Notes under the pieces: model-generated
Databases searched by the model: none
Told to the model about the DNA's origin: nothing
The model's input: only the letters and a program-made list of their open reading frames with translations
Program-made: the position numbers and the translations under genes
Source of the DNA: Mermis nigrescens
Taxonomy: Eukaryota > Nematoda > Enoplea > Mermithida > Mermithidae
Length of the DNA: 64,000 nt
Direction: 5' to 3'
Assembly (NCBI GenBank): GCA_036768485.1
Contig: JAVLUZ010000142.1
Span: forward strand, 514,153-578,152
In this document: positions 34,926 through 45,520 of the stretch, one piece after another
Position numbering within the stretch: the stretch's first letter is position 1
How the letters are laid out: each line of letters begins with the position of its first letter

Positions 34926-35783
34926 AGTTTACTAGCTCAAAAGTACGCTAAAAACCTGTTTTGGGGGTGTTTCAGACCCACTTCTCCAATTTTTCATTTT
35001 TCCCTTTGGGAGACCCATGGAAAAAGCAAAAATTTTTTCCCATTTCGGAGGGGGGGGCAGGCCCCCCGCCCTCCCCCTGGGTACGGGCCTGATAACAAGT
35101 AAGAATTGAATCAAAGCGGCGCGAAGCGCCGAAAATTTTTGAAGTTTTACTTCTTTAAAACGCATTCTAGCATTACAAAAATTTTTCACAAATGCCAATC
35201 AAGCCCAAAAATTTTTGGCCTTTCCCTAAAATTTTAGTTGACAAATAGACCAAAAACTGGGAAAAAGCGGTGCAGGGTTGCCAGATGCTCTAGTCTGGAA
35301 ACCGTCACACGCATGCAAGAAACCCGTCAAAAACCGTCAACAGCTGGCTAGAAACCCGTCAAAAAAACCGTCAAATTTATCATAAAATAGCAGTATGTTT
35401 ACATGACAAATACCAGTATAAACATACATGCATTTGCAATAAATATACATCAAAGAGCATCAACACAGACAGTAAATTTTTTGTTTACAGAAATGCATAT
35501 ACTGAACCAGAATTGCAAAAAATTAAAGCAACTGACATAAGACTCGGATAAAATGTCTATGGCATCAGGAAAGGCATCTTCAGTAATATTACCACTAACA
35601 TCTTCATCACTCTGATAAATTGACGCAATTAGAGCTATTCAACATAAACTGTGACGGATTAAAATTTGACACATTTAAATAAATAAACTTCAAACCAAAA
35701 CGTACTGACAATATTGAATCTACAGTTTTACAGATAAGACAATTGCGCAAATTAGTTTTAACTAAATTCATAGCAGAAAACAC

Positions 35784-36788
35784 CAGGGCTGGCAAACTTT
35801 GGTTTTTGTGGTTTTTGGGAAAAACAAAAAAGAATTCCATCGTTCTTGGTTTTTGGTTTTTGGCACTTTTTTAAAGAATTTTTCGCTAAATAAATTGGAT
35901 TGACATGTGAGTACTTCGTGGGCTCATAACTACATTAGCAACAGTCTCGCATTACAAAGGAGTTGCTAATTACACCTCCAATAAAGTGAGTGACCAGTCC
36001 AGTCCAGTCTAGGCATCTAAATTTTGGGTGACAGATACTAGCTACTAGTGAGTCAAGTCAAGGCTTGTTTGTTTGTCCAATAGATGAGCTATGGTTTGCA
36101 ATTTTTCTGTGACCGTTTTTACTCGGCCCTTCCTTGCTGCCAGTCATTTTAAGTTGGTGGCTGGAGGGAAGATTCAGTTGGCTTGGGTGGGATTGTGACT
36201 GGGGTTTTGTTATGGTTGGTCAATTAAGTTTAATCATTCATTTTCATTTATTTCATAAATTTCTCCTTTTAATTTATAATAAATTGCACACTCAACAGAA
36301 AACGGTCGGCAGCAGACTGGCTTAAAATTTCAAGATTTTGATGTTTTGCAAGTATCTACCAATCTACGTAGGACGGGTCATGCCAGATTTTTCAATGCCA
36401 CGGTTATAGAATTTATAAGCTTTTTGTCCGACCCGAGCAACGTACCTTTTGCTTGCTACTTTTTTCCTTCGTATTTGTATTGATGATTGACTGGATGATG
36501 ACTACTTTGTTCCAGATGTTTTTGTTGACTAACTGCTTGAATTATGTGCTCTGAATAAAAAATTGTGCTCAATTCTTTTTTATGAGAACAGAACATACTA
36601 TTGTGCCTTTGCTTCATTCAATAAGCTTGTAATTAACACTTGAAAGTTAAAATTCGCATTTTTCAACTAAAAATTTTGGTTGAAATAATCAGAAACCACC
36701 AGAAACCACCCATAAAACCACCAAAAACCAAAGCAAAAACCAAAAATTGAAAAATAAAAATTTTGAAATCCTGGTTTTTGCCACCCCT
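35784..36788. mobile_element. hAT-like element with GGTTTTT subterminal repeats
   Basis: Ends CAGGGCTGGCAAA and TTTTTGCCACCCCT. Perfect GAAAACAC copies flank it (35776-35783 and 36789-36796). Inside the left end is a GGTTTTTGTGGTTTTT array and inside the right end the complement (CCACCAAAAACCAAAG). The interior (35880-36660) is unrecognised. Confidence 0.8.
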
Positions 36789-36829
36789 GAAAACACCCAT
36801 TCAACGGCTGCATTCGAGAAAGGTAAAGA

Positions 36830-37031
36830 CAACAAATTTAGTGCAAACAATGATATATTTCCGAATCGAGGGTTTCTAGCAGCATCAGTATCATCCTCTT
36901 CTAAAAACGAGGTCCTGCTATGCTCACCTCAACGATTTTTCACAATGCTACTCAAAATTTGGAACTCCTTACCTGATCATGTTGTCGTTTTTCCTATCCT
37001 AACGTTTGTTTGTTCAAAAAAGAGCTCCTAA
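36830..37031 (+). pseudogene. Non-LTR retrotransposon 3' fragment (reverse transcriptase tail)
   Basis: Reads IWNSLPDHVV and then a short tail to a stop at 37029-37031. This is the WN-LP-xVV motif near the C-terminus of CR1/jockey-type reverse transcriptase ORFs. It is heavily 5'-truncated. Confidence 0.55.
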
Positions 37032-37759
37032 ACATTGATTTTACGATTTTATTGTTGGGGCATACCTAGTTGTATCACTTCGTGATCTGTATGTCCTTTT
37101 GTTCAGTCGCTGTTTTATCATGCATTCGTGCTTTATCAAACTTTGTGCATTTTTCTGGACAACAAACATTTTCTTGCCTGGTCAAAAAATGTTTGATAGC
37201 TCAAAATCGTCTGACAGTGATTCGAGTCTTGGACCCTGAGGTAGGGATAATACCCCCTCACACCCCTGTGGGAATGTATGGTTGTACGTGTTGTTCGTGT
37301 TACTGGGCTAAACTTAAGAACATGGTAGAAAAGGAGCAAAACAAATACGGCATGCCAAAATTTTTGCCAAAGTGGTAGAACATGATACCTAAATTGAAGC
37401 GCGGAAAAAAAGTTTGGTGAAAATCTGAGCCATACTTGCAAAGTTGCAGGCAACTCTCGATTTGAGTGTTGGGTGGGACGATTAAACGGCTCGATCCAAG
37501 GACTTACACATTTGTCAGAAATGAATGATTTGGGCTGAAATTACGGAAGGAAGCATAGCAATTAAGAAAAAAAGAAAAAAGGCGCGGAAACCGGTTTGAA
37601 ATTTTAAAAACTTAAAAAAATTTTCATATTCTTTTGCATGTTTTTTGTCGGTTTTACTTGATAAGATATACGAAAATCTAAGTTTTCGCTTCTATTATAC
37701 CTACTTAGTCTTAGGCTTAGTATCTGAAAAGGTGTTCCAAGCTGCTTAGGTCGAGGTCG
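37032..37759. other. Interior of the 35273 element with the reverse CGACCTAAG block
   Basis: Ends in CTTAGGCTTAG..CTGCTTAGGTCGAGGTCG (37690-37759), the left half of a repeat block that resumes at 41022 after the 37760-41021 insertion. Confidence 0.6.
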
Positions 37760-37859
37760 GGCAGGGATTATTTGCAGTCAACTGCAGGCAATATAGCACA
37801 CAATGTAAAATTATATGCAGTCAAAAACCAGCGGCCTTGACTGCAGGCAATATAGCACA

Positions 37860-40232
37860 TAGTGATCGACCGGGCCTCGCCCCGCCCCGGCAATCCCCGC
37901 CATTTTTCAGCATCTCGGCCCGCCGGGGCAAGGTCAAAAAATGGCCGGGCCGGGGAAAAATTTATGTAATTCGTATTTTGTACAGGCTGGGATACTGGCA
38001 CCTATTTATCAATGAGCAAGTGTTAATTTTGAGAACTGTACTGATTAGACCATATGTATACTTACTTTAGTCCTTGTCATAAGTTTTCTACTGTGTATAA
38101 ATGAGCTTTTAATGAATGAATGTTCAGGGAAAATCTGCATATTTTCGATTCCTCCACTTAACTTATTTAAACTAAATGCTACTTTAACTCATTCATTCAT
38201 AGCTATGGCTAAAAGATTTAGAGTTGACAAATACGTTCTATTTCTAGTTAGAAATTGTACGTTTTTAACAAACTATTCCTACAAAAAACACTTTTGCATT
38301 CATTTGAATGGGAACCGTGTGCTTTAAAACGCGTTTCCTGTGTAATAGTTATTAGGACCGAGGTTAATTATAGGCGAATATAAACTACGCTGCAGAATTG
38401 CGTCCGATCCGATAAACTAAATATGTCTCAAATAGTTTCCTAGGGTCCAGAGTTGAGGGAGGGGTGAAATCCCAAATTGGAGGACCAGAAAATTAGTGGC
38501 AAAACAGGGTCTTTTTGACTTTGATTGTATATTTTAGCTAATTTCTGAGTTTTTAACGCCAAGAATTACTAAAATTGTCTCAAAACGGCGCGCCTAAAAA
38601 TTTGACATTTCTGCATTCTAAATTTAAATTTTGCCATTTAAAAAGATGTATGGGACAGACAATTTTTCATATCGGAGGGAAATGCCGAAAATTTTTTGGA
38701 ATTTTATACCTTTTTACAGTTTTTATCTTCCTCAAAAATCTTTGTACATGTACAAAGATAGTCCTGGTCTTTGTAAATCGGGAAAATCTTTGGCAAATAC
38801 AAAAACACTCTTTTGTACATGCAAATTTTTGTATACTTTAATATGGTACAGTAACGATTTCAGTGTGGTAGTAGAACATAGTTTTTCGACCTTTAGCAGT
38901 GTATTTGGCTAATTTTTGGTTTCCTGAATATTTGACATTTTTCCATTTTTCCATTCTAAGCGCAGTGTTGCTTATTACAAGATTTAATTCGCATATTACA
39001 ATTTTTGTAATATTTCTCATTTTTGTAGTACAAGTTGTTTAAGCTTTCTCAGTCGAGTTTTATGTGTGAATTCCATCAGAAGCTCAGTAAAAATTTCGCA
39101 CTTCGTACCGAACTATCAACTAAATTCAGGCCGAATTATCACATTTAGAAGCACGGTCTTTTTGTATTCATGGAAGATTTTTGCTGATGTACATAGACGT
39201 TTCAGGACCGTCTTTGTACATGTACAAAGATTTTTGAAGAACAAAAACTGTAAAAAGGTGTAGAATTCCTTATTGAAAATTCTACCATTTTAAAGATTTT
39301 CAAAGAGGGGGGGGTAAGCGGCTGCAAAAATGGAGCCGCTTACCCCCTTCCCTGAAAATAGCCGAGGAATATACATGTGACAGAGGATTTGGGCCATCCC
39401 CCATCTCCGCTTTGAAGCCCCGAACTTCCTTGAAAGTCAGAAAATATTTAATCACCCTCCCCCATTTTTTGGCGAAAGCCGGTGCTTTTTTGGCTATTTT
39501 TATAGTGTTTTTACCATTTTTGATCCAGTCGCTAACCCCTCCTTCTAAAAATGGCGCGGGACCCCTACCCTAGATTTCCAGCCGTTACATGTAGGTATAC
39601 TGAGGGAACCTCATAAAATTTTAAGCGATTACATGCATGTTTTATAGTGATAGTTTATCTATTTACTCTAGCTCACATAATAAAATAATGTATCACTTCG
39701 TGAAATTCTAATAGTTAGGTACACTTTTGCCATACTAAAAAATTAAGTTCAAAAAATTCAAAAGGTTTTCACCAAAAATCGTCTGACAGTGACTTGTGTC
39801 TTGGACCCTGAGGGGGTAATACCCTCCCCATATGGGAATGTGTGATGTCTCATTTATTACATCCAATACCTATTGCATCCAATTGCTACAGCAGCAGTAG
39901 CCGTAGCTAAGATTCGAATGATACAGAGTGTGCTAATAGCAGCAACATAGACCTTATTGATGATTCAGACAATGAAAATCTAGACTAAATTTGTTTCTTG
40001 TGACATAAATAGTAATAAAACTTGATATGAAAAGCCATTTACTACTGAATGGAGCAATCGCTCATTATTTCTTTCCCTATGCCCCCCACCCCAAGTATGT
40101 GTCATGCAATAATATTTTCCTTGTCTGACCCCGGCCAGCCCCGGCCCCGGCCCCGGCCCCGGGCTGGGGATTTGTTTCCAGCCCCGGTACCGCCCCGGCC
40201 CCGGCCAAAAAAGTCGCCCCGGTCGATCACTA
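37860..40232. mobile_element. hAT-like element, TAGTGATCGACCGG ends, copy 1
   Basis: Ends TAGTGATCGACCGGG and CCCCGGTCGATCACTA, flanked by perfect ATAGCACA copies (37852-37859, 40233-40240). Subterminal (CCCCGG)n runs occur on both sides, strongest at 40130-40205. It is 2373 bp long and shares most of its sequence with 45521-48262. It contains TE-C fragments (38740-39260), including TCTTTGTACATGTACAAAGA. The acidic reading frame that is open in copy 2 is broken by a TAA here. Confidence 0.88.
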
Positions 40233-40500
40233 ATAGCACACAATGTAAAATTATATGCAGTCAAAAACCAGCGGCCTAGACTGCAGGCAATCTAGCACAC
40301 AATGGAGAATTATATGCAGTCAAAAACCAGCGGCCTTGACTGCAGGCAATATTGCACATAACGTAAAATTATATGCAGTCAAAAACCAGCGGCCTAGACT
40401 GCAGGCAATCTAGCACACAATGTTAAATTATATGCAGTCAAAAACCAGCGGCCTTGACTGCAGGCAATATAGCACACAATGTAAAATTATATGCAGTCAA
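40233..40500 (+). repeat. ~57-bp tandem array (ATGCAGTCAAAAACCAGCGG)
   Basis: About five units of TATGCAGTCAAAAACCAGCG plus GCCTTGACTGCAGGCAATAT plus AGCACACAATGTAAAATTA; related units lie at 37770-37859 and inverted at 40843-41000. It forms the subterminal array of the 37760-41021 element. Confidence 0.9.
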
Positions 40501-40843
40501 GCTGAATGCTTATTGATATGGGGAGCTGGCGCTTCGCTCGCATTTCAACCTGTAGTAGATGGTTTTAGAAGGCACTTTTATTTGAAATGGTCCGGCAGAT
40601 TTACTTTCTCACCGGGAATGTTTTTTCGCGCTGCATGGGTAGCAGCTTCAATAGCTGCCCAGTCGCCCGTTAGCACATTTTGATGGGCCAGTGTAAGCTC
40701 TGGTCCTACGTGATAGATATTGAGTAGCTGTTGCTGTTCTTCTTGTCCCCATTCCAGGGAATTGTTGTTTTACTGTAGTAGAAATAAAATGCTTCGAGAA
40801 GCGAAGCGCCAGCTCCCTATATCAATAAGCATTCAGCTTGACT
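40500..40843. mobile_element. Short inverted-repeat element carrying a coding-like insert
   Basis: Left AAGCTGAATGCTTATTGATA and right TATCAATAAGCATTCAGCTT are inverted, each followed by GGGAGCTGGCGCTTCGC or its complement. It interrupts the 57-bp array. The flanks TCA/TGA are complementary, so no duplication can be defined. Confidence 0.7.
40578..40769 (-). pseudogene. Unrecognised open fragment inside the 40500 element
   Basis: A frame of about 63 codons reads SLEWGQEEQQQLLNIYHVGP, continues with LTGDWAAIEAATHAARKNIP, and ends at TAA (40580-40578). The amino acid mix looks like real protein rather than random AT-rich translation, but there is no start codon and I do not recognise it. It could be a captured host exon or a piece of a transposon protein. 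Confidence 0.35.
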
Positions 40844-41021
40844 GCATATAATATCACATTGTGTGCTATATTGCCTGCAGTCTAGGCCGCTGGTTTTTGA
40901 CTGCATATAATTTTACATTGTGTGCTATATTGCCTGCAGTCAAGGCCGCTGGTTTTTGGCTGCATATAATTTTACATTGTGTGCTATATTGCCTGCAGTT
41001 GACTTGCAAATAATTACTGCC

Positions 41022-41250
41022 GTCGAGGTCGCTCCCGCTCAGGTCGATGTATAGATGGTTAGATCGATGTATAGATGCTTAGATCGATGTATAGATGCTT
41101 AGGTCGATGTATAGATGCTTAGGTCGATGTATGTATAGATGCTTAGGTCGATGTATAGATGCTTAGGTCGATGTATAGATGCTTAGGTCGACGTAGGTTG
41201 GGTATCTACATGTCGATTCTGCATTCAGCTGTATGCATCTTTTAAATACT
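41022..41250 (-). repeat. Reverse copy of the 20-bp CGACCTAAGCATCTATACAT array
   Basis: About seven units of AGGTCGATGTATAGATGCTT. It is the second half of the block interrupted at 37760, and is followed by the complement of the sequence that precedes the 33420 array (GTTGGGTATCTACATG). Confidence 0.88.
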
Positions 41251-41878
41251 TAGGTCGAGAAGATGCTTGCTTAGGAAATTTTTTCCGCGCTTTCTTTCAA
41301 CATGTTCTAAGTACTGGAGCGAAAAAATCCGCTCTTCTGAAATTTATTTTTTAGTATTTTGAAAGCACGATATCCTTAAGTTACTCCGTGTTACTGTTGC
41401 CCTTTCCCATTTTTGCTGCTTGCTGCTTATCTGATTACAGTAATTCTAATAAGCGTTTTGTTATGCGAAAATGATTTAACTTGCTGAAGTTCAAAATCCG
41501 TCAAAACCGTCACAAGCAATAAAAATCCGTCACAAAACCCGTCAAAAACCCCTTCCCGTCAAAAACCCGTCAACGCACCCAAAAAACCGTCAATCTGACG
41601 GGAAAAAGGTCACACCTGGCAACACTGAAGCGGTGGGCCCGGCCAGCTTCGGTCTATTCGCATGCATCGCACTGACGTCTACAGTACAAAATGCATATTG
41701 TGCAAAAGGCTTAACTTGCCACATAAAAACTTTTGATAACGTCAATAAATCAGTGAACTTACCGATTTTCTACTGTTATTTGCTGATATACAATCACCTT
41801 TAATTTTTTTGATCCGACAATTATTTTATTGATTCCCGTTTATTGATTAAGAAATGACAACCATACGTTCTGTCTTTT
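41251..41878. other. End of the 35273 element and unique spacer
   Basis: Includes the right subterminal AACCCGTC repeats to 41627, then about 250 bp with no recognised feature. Confidence 0.5.
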
Positions 41879-42839
41879 GGCATACTTATAGAATCGGGGA
41901 CCTATCTTTTCTACATGCAGCAGTAAAGCATACTGCGCGAGCGTCGTACTATCATTTAATAGACGGTGCGTGACTCATTTAGAATTCATTTTGGTGCAGC
42001 GCACGCATAACAAGACAATGAATGTTATATTTTTATTTATATTTTATAAATACCTGTTTATATTTTTCACGGTTTTTTTGTGTATTTATTCTGTATAACT
42101 CCTGCTTACTTCTCTCGTTTCACTTGAACTCTTGCACTTCGTAAAACCCGTAATTTCTCATAATACAATTTTGTGTGCTTTTTATGTACTTGTGTAAATA
42201 CTATTTCTCGCGTCTTTTTGTTTCTTTTATACTAACAGCATGCCTAATTTATTTACCTTTTATTTATTTATTTATTTATTTATTCATTTATTTTTTAAAA
42301 TTTATTTTATAATTTTTTCATATTGATGACTTTCTGTTATTATTCAGGTCACGACGTATATTTTTTGAGCTTACGCATGACAATGAAGCAAGATATGCGT
42401 ATGTCCGTCTGACATGTACTTATGTTGTTACTTTTTTGCATTATTATTTCTAAACGAAAGGTTAATTTTCCAAATAGCAGAATTGAAGAAAGCCTTGCAA
42501 CAATGAAATTTACCTCATTGATATTCGGAAATGCATTGGCGTAAAAATTGATCTTTGCAATTTTGAATATGTAACTCATTCAGGCTATATTTTTGTGTAG
42601 TTAAACATAATCCTACACAACAATTCAATTTAACAGAGAGCTTAATGACTTGCAGTTAAATACGTCGTGAAGTTCAGTTCAATATTTTCGCCTCATTCTT
42701 ATGCATGCGCCGCACCAAAATGAATTCTAAATGGAGTCGCGTACCGGCTATTATACGATAGTTCGTCGCGCGCATTATATGTATGTACTTTACTGTTGCA
42801 TGTAGAAAAGATAGGTCCCCGATTCTATAAGAATGCCCA
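41879..42839. mobile_element. 960-bp element with long inverted ends, non-autonomous
   Basis: Left ACTTATAGAATCGGGGACCT and right AGGTCCCCGATTCTATAAG are inverted. The match continues for about 130 bp through CATTTAGAATTCATTTTGG. GTCTTTT flanks both sides (41872-41878, 42840-42846), within two bases of the ends. The interior 42050-42340 resembles 200-500 of the window. No transposase. Confidence 0.75.
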
Positions 42840-43762
42840 GTCTTTTTAGCCTGTAGTGCATGAAAACGCTAGGTATCAAATGCGCTTATTATTGTCGTTT
42901 CAATTTTTCCTTGCTCCGTACACCATCACGCAATGACGATATCTGGTAATACAGTAATAAAACATTTGCTTGTCGCGCGATTTCATGCATCAGGCTAATC
43001 GAGTAGTATAAGATACATATGTATAACTTGTGGCAGGTGGGCTTACTTACCTACCTACGTTTCACACAACCCCGGTCATAAATTTTAAAACTATATACGC
43101 AATAAGCTGACAGACTGCAATTATTGCATTGATCTGATATGTAAATATCGTAACCCTCGGCCTATCGTCGACGAAAATTCTTAGAATTTATGCACGATGA
43201 TATGTGAAGCAGACTATAGGTACTGTAGGTAGGTACATTGTACTACTGCTTTGTATGTGTAAAGCAGCTATATGTGTATAGATACGCTGTTGTCTGTCGC
43301 TGCTGCACTTAAACCGGTGTAGCTATGATTCACTGTCCCTACACATGAAATTGCCTTACACATACAAAGCCATGGTATGAGGTTGCTACAGTACCCACGT
43401 ATATTATGTGAGTAGGTATGCAGATTGCTGCATAACCACACAACAAGCAAATGTTTTTTCACTGTAATTTCGGTTTACACTACCGAGCACATTCGATACC
43501 AAGCATATTCATGCGCTATATTAAAAAATGACTATATGCATGCAATATTTATATCAATACACGCAATTCATGAAGGCAATTGAGTGATTAAAATATCTAA
43601 CAAAGCCAGTTGTACATTATCAGATAACAGCAGAAGTTTGGTAAGTTTTCTGATATTTTTGCGTTATCAAAAATTTTCACGTTGGCAAGTTGAGTTCTTC
43701 GCGCTATTAAAGTTCATATTGTATACTGTAGATGTTTGTCCGAATAGACCTGTCCTGTGCTG
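42840..43762. other. Intergenic, no feature recognised
   Basis: No gene or complete element seen. The flank at 43755-43762 (CTGTGCTG) is the left target copy for the next element. Confidence 0.5.
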
Positions 43763-43785
43763 CGCAGGGTTGTTGGCGCGGAGAA

Positions 43786-43945
43786 TTCTCCTGAATTCAG
43801 GAGAATCTAAAATTTTCAGGAGCAGGAGAATGGGCTTTTCAGGAGAAATCGTAAACCTGCAGGAGAATGCAGGAGAATTTTAAAATATCAGGAGAATTCA
43901 GGAGAATCCTGAAAATCTAGGAGAATTCAGGAGAATTTTCAAAAA
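43786..43945 (+). repeat. AGGAGAAT subterminal repeat array
   Basis: About fifteen irregular copies of (TC)AGGAGAAT, mirrored at 48945-49125 and 54415-54505. The left-most copies form a small inverted pair with ATTCTCCTGAATTC. Confidence 0.9.
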
Positions 43946-43989
43946 CTTAAACAGCAAGTTATAATGATTATCATACATAAAGCTTCTTA

Positions 43990-44420
43990 CTTCTTACTTC
44001 TTATATTAGTGATATCAACAGGCTGGAGGCTCTTCAGCGTAAATTTACTAAATACATAGTTGGATATCATAGCCCTCTTTCTTACGACGAACGCCTTAAC
44101 CAACTTAACTTGTGTCGATTAGAATTACGTCGCCTATATATTTGCTTATGTATGATGTATCAAATTATTAGTCAAAAATCTTGTCTTTCCATGACAGATT
44201 TTTTTGTGCTTAATCAAAATACTACTCGCTGCACAAATCGTTTCAAGCTAGTTGTTCCTCTTGTCCGTTCTAATTTACAAAAATTTGACTTTTTCTATAA
44301 GTATATATCTGTTTGGAATCACCTACCTGATTTTGTAGTCTCTTCCCTAACTTAAATATATTCAAATCTAGATTAATTGATGTCGACTTATCCAAATTTA
44401 TCATAGGGCGGGCTTAAATC
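43990..44420 (+). pseudogene. CR1/jockey-type reverse transcriptase 3' end
   Basis: The + strand reads RLEALQRKFTKYIVG, SYDERLNQLNLCRLELRRL and VWNHLPDFVV: the standard C-terminal motifs of non-LTR retrotransposon ORF2 (LExxQRKFTK, YxERL, LxxRR, WNxLP). A frameshift follows SSLT. Its 5' end breaks off at 43990, and ATTC-repeat tails follow at 44537-44556 and 44690-44706. Element B carries the same truncated copy (51990-52200), so the fragment was present before A and B multiplied. Confidence 0.75.
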
Positions 44421-44899
44421 GTCATTTTCATGACTCGCTCATCGCCTTTTGCTGTACGCTTTTATTCTATTGACCGTACGTTTTATTACTCTTTTACATC
44501 CTTCGTAATTGTCGCGTTTCAGTAATAAATTATTTCATTCATTCATTCATTCATACTGTAGTTAGTTAGTTGTATATAATTTTATACTTAGAGATCTTTC
44601 ACATTAAGAATTTATTTTGTTCATACTTAAGACCTTAGTGTTAAGTTATAACTATATCCAAATAAGTTTCTTGCTTCCGTAGTAAATCATTCATTCATTC
44701 ATTTATTTATGCACTTAATATCACGAAGTGCAGAAATACATAGCTTTGCACACCGTCTAATTGTTTTTATCAGTTTCATAGACGTTTGCAAACACCGTTT
44801 TTTTCCACTTTTTTGGTCTATTTGTCAACCAAAAATTTTGGGAAATGGAAAAAATTTTTGGGCTTGGTTGGCATTTGTGGAAACTTTATGTAATTTTAA
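44421..44899. other. Element A interior, ATTC repeats
   Basis: Bases 44537-44556 and 44690-44706 are (ATTC)n tails. From 44790 the sequence begins the segment shared with 52800 and 54555 (GTCTATTTGTC, GGGCTTGGTTGGCATTTGTG). Confidence 0.6.
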
Positions 44900-45440
44900 A
44901 AATGCGTTTTAGAGAGTTAAAACTTCGAAAATTTTTCGGCGCTTCGCCCGAATTGATTAAATTCTTACTTATTAGTAATCCTTAAGCCGAGCCGCGCCAA
45001 TCGCAGCATTTTTATCGACAATCTGGTCTAGAACTTCACTACGATTGAAAATCCTTATCTTATGCACGGATTCAGTTAGTTTTTGTAATGCAAAAATGCG
45101 TTTTAGAGAAGTGAAACTACAAAAATTTTTCGTTTGTTATTAATATTTGAGCCGCGCCGCGCGTCAACTGCAGCATTTTTATCGAAAATTTAATCTAGAA
45201 CTTTACTACGATTGAAAATCCTTATCTTCTGCACGGATTCGGTTAGTTTTTGTAATGCAAAAATGCGTTTCAGAGAGGTACTTGTTATTGATGTTTAAGC
45301 CGCGCGGCGCCGATGGCAGCATTTTTTATCGATAATCTGGTCCTAGAACTCCACTACGATTGAAAATCCTTACCTTCTGCACAGTTTTTGAAATGCAAAA
45401 ATGATTTAGAGAGCTAAAATTTCAAAATTTTCTAGCGCTT
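44900..45440 (+). repeat. Hairpin satellite, about 189-bp units, in element A
   Basis: Three units of AAATGCGTTTTAGAGAG, CGGCGCTTCGC, CCGCGCCAATCGCAGC, AACTTCACTACGATTGAAAA, TTTTTGTAATGC. Copies with the same unit order lie in element B (52910-53500) and element C (54655-54910). Confidence 0.88.
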
Positions 45441-45520
45441 CGCGCCATTTGATAAATTATAGTTTTAATTGTCAAAAACGACTTCAGAATTGGCTAAAAT
45501 GCTTCACTGAAGGAAGGAAA

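Larger units (their letters stand above)
37760..41021. mobile_element. Element with GGCAGKRATTATTTGCA ends and 10-bp direct repeats
   Basis: The left end GGCAGGGATTATTTGCAG and right end TGCAAATAATTACTGCC are inverted. Both flanks are GTCGAGGTCG (10 bp), and uninterrupted copies of the target (GGTCGAGGTCGCTCCCGC, in reverse at 33530 and 56053) show that this segment is present once when empty. Arrays of a ~57-bp unit lie inside both ends. A 10-bp duplication is outside the hAT norm, so the superfamily is open. The 37860 element is nested in its left array. Confidence 0.75.
35273..41627. mobile_element. hAT-like element of 6.36 kb, host of several nested insertions
   Basis: Ends CAGGGTTGCCAG and CTGGCAACACTG (inverted), flanked by perfect AAGCGGTG copies at 35265-35272 and 41628-41635. 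Just inside both ends are arrays of AACCCGTCAAAA-type repeats (35310-35375, 41500-41590). The interior contains the elements at 35784, 37760, 37860 and 40500. Subtracting the 37760-41021 and 35784-36788 insertions leaves roughly 2.1 kb. No transposase frame survives. The end and duplication fit hAT. Confidence 0.85.
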
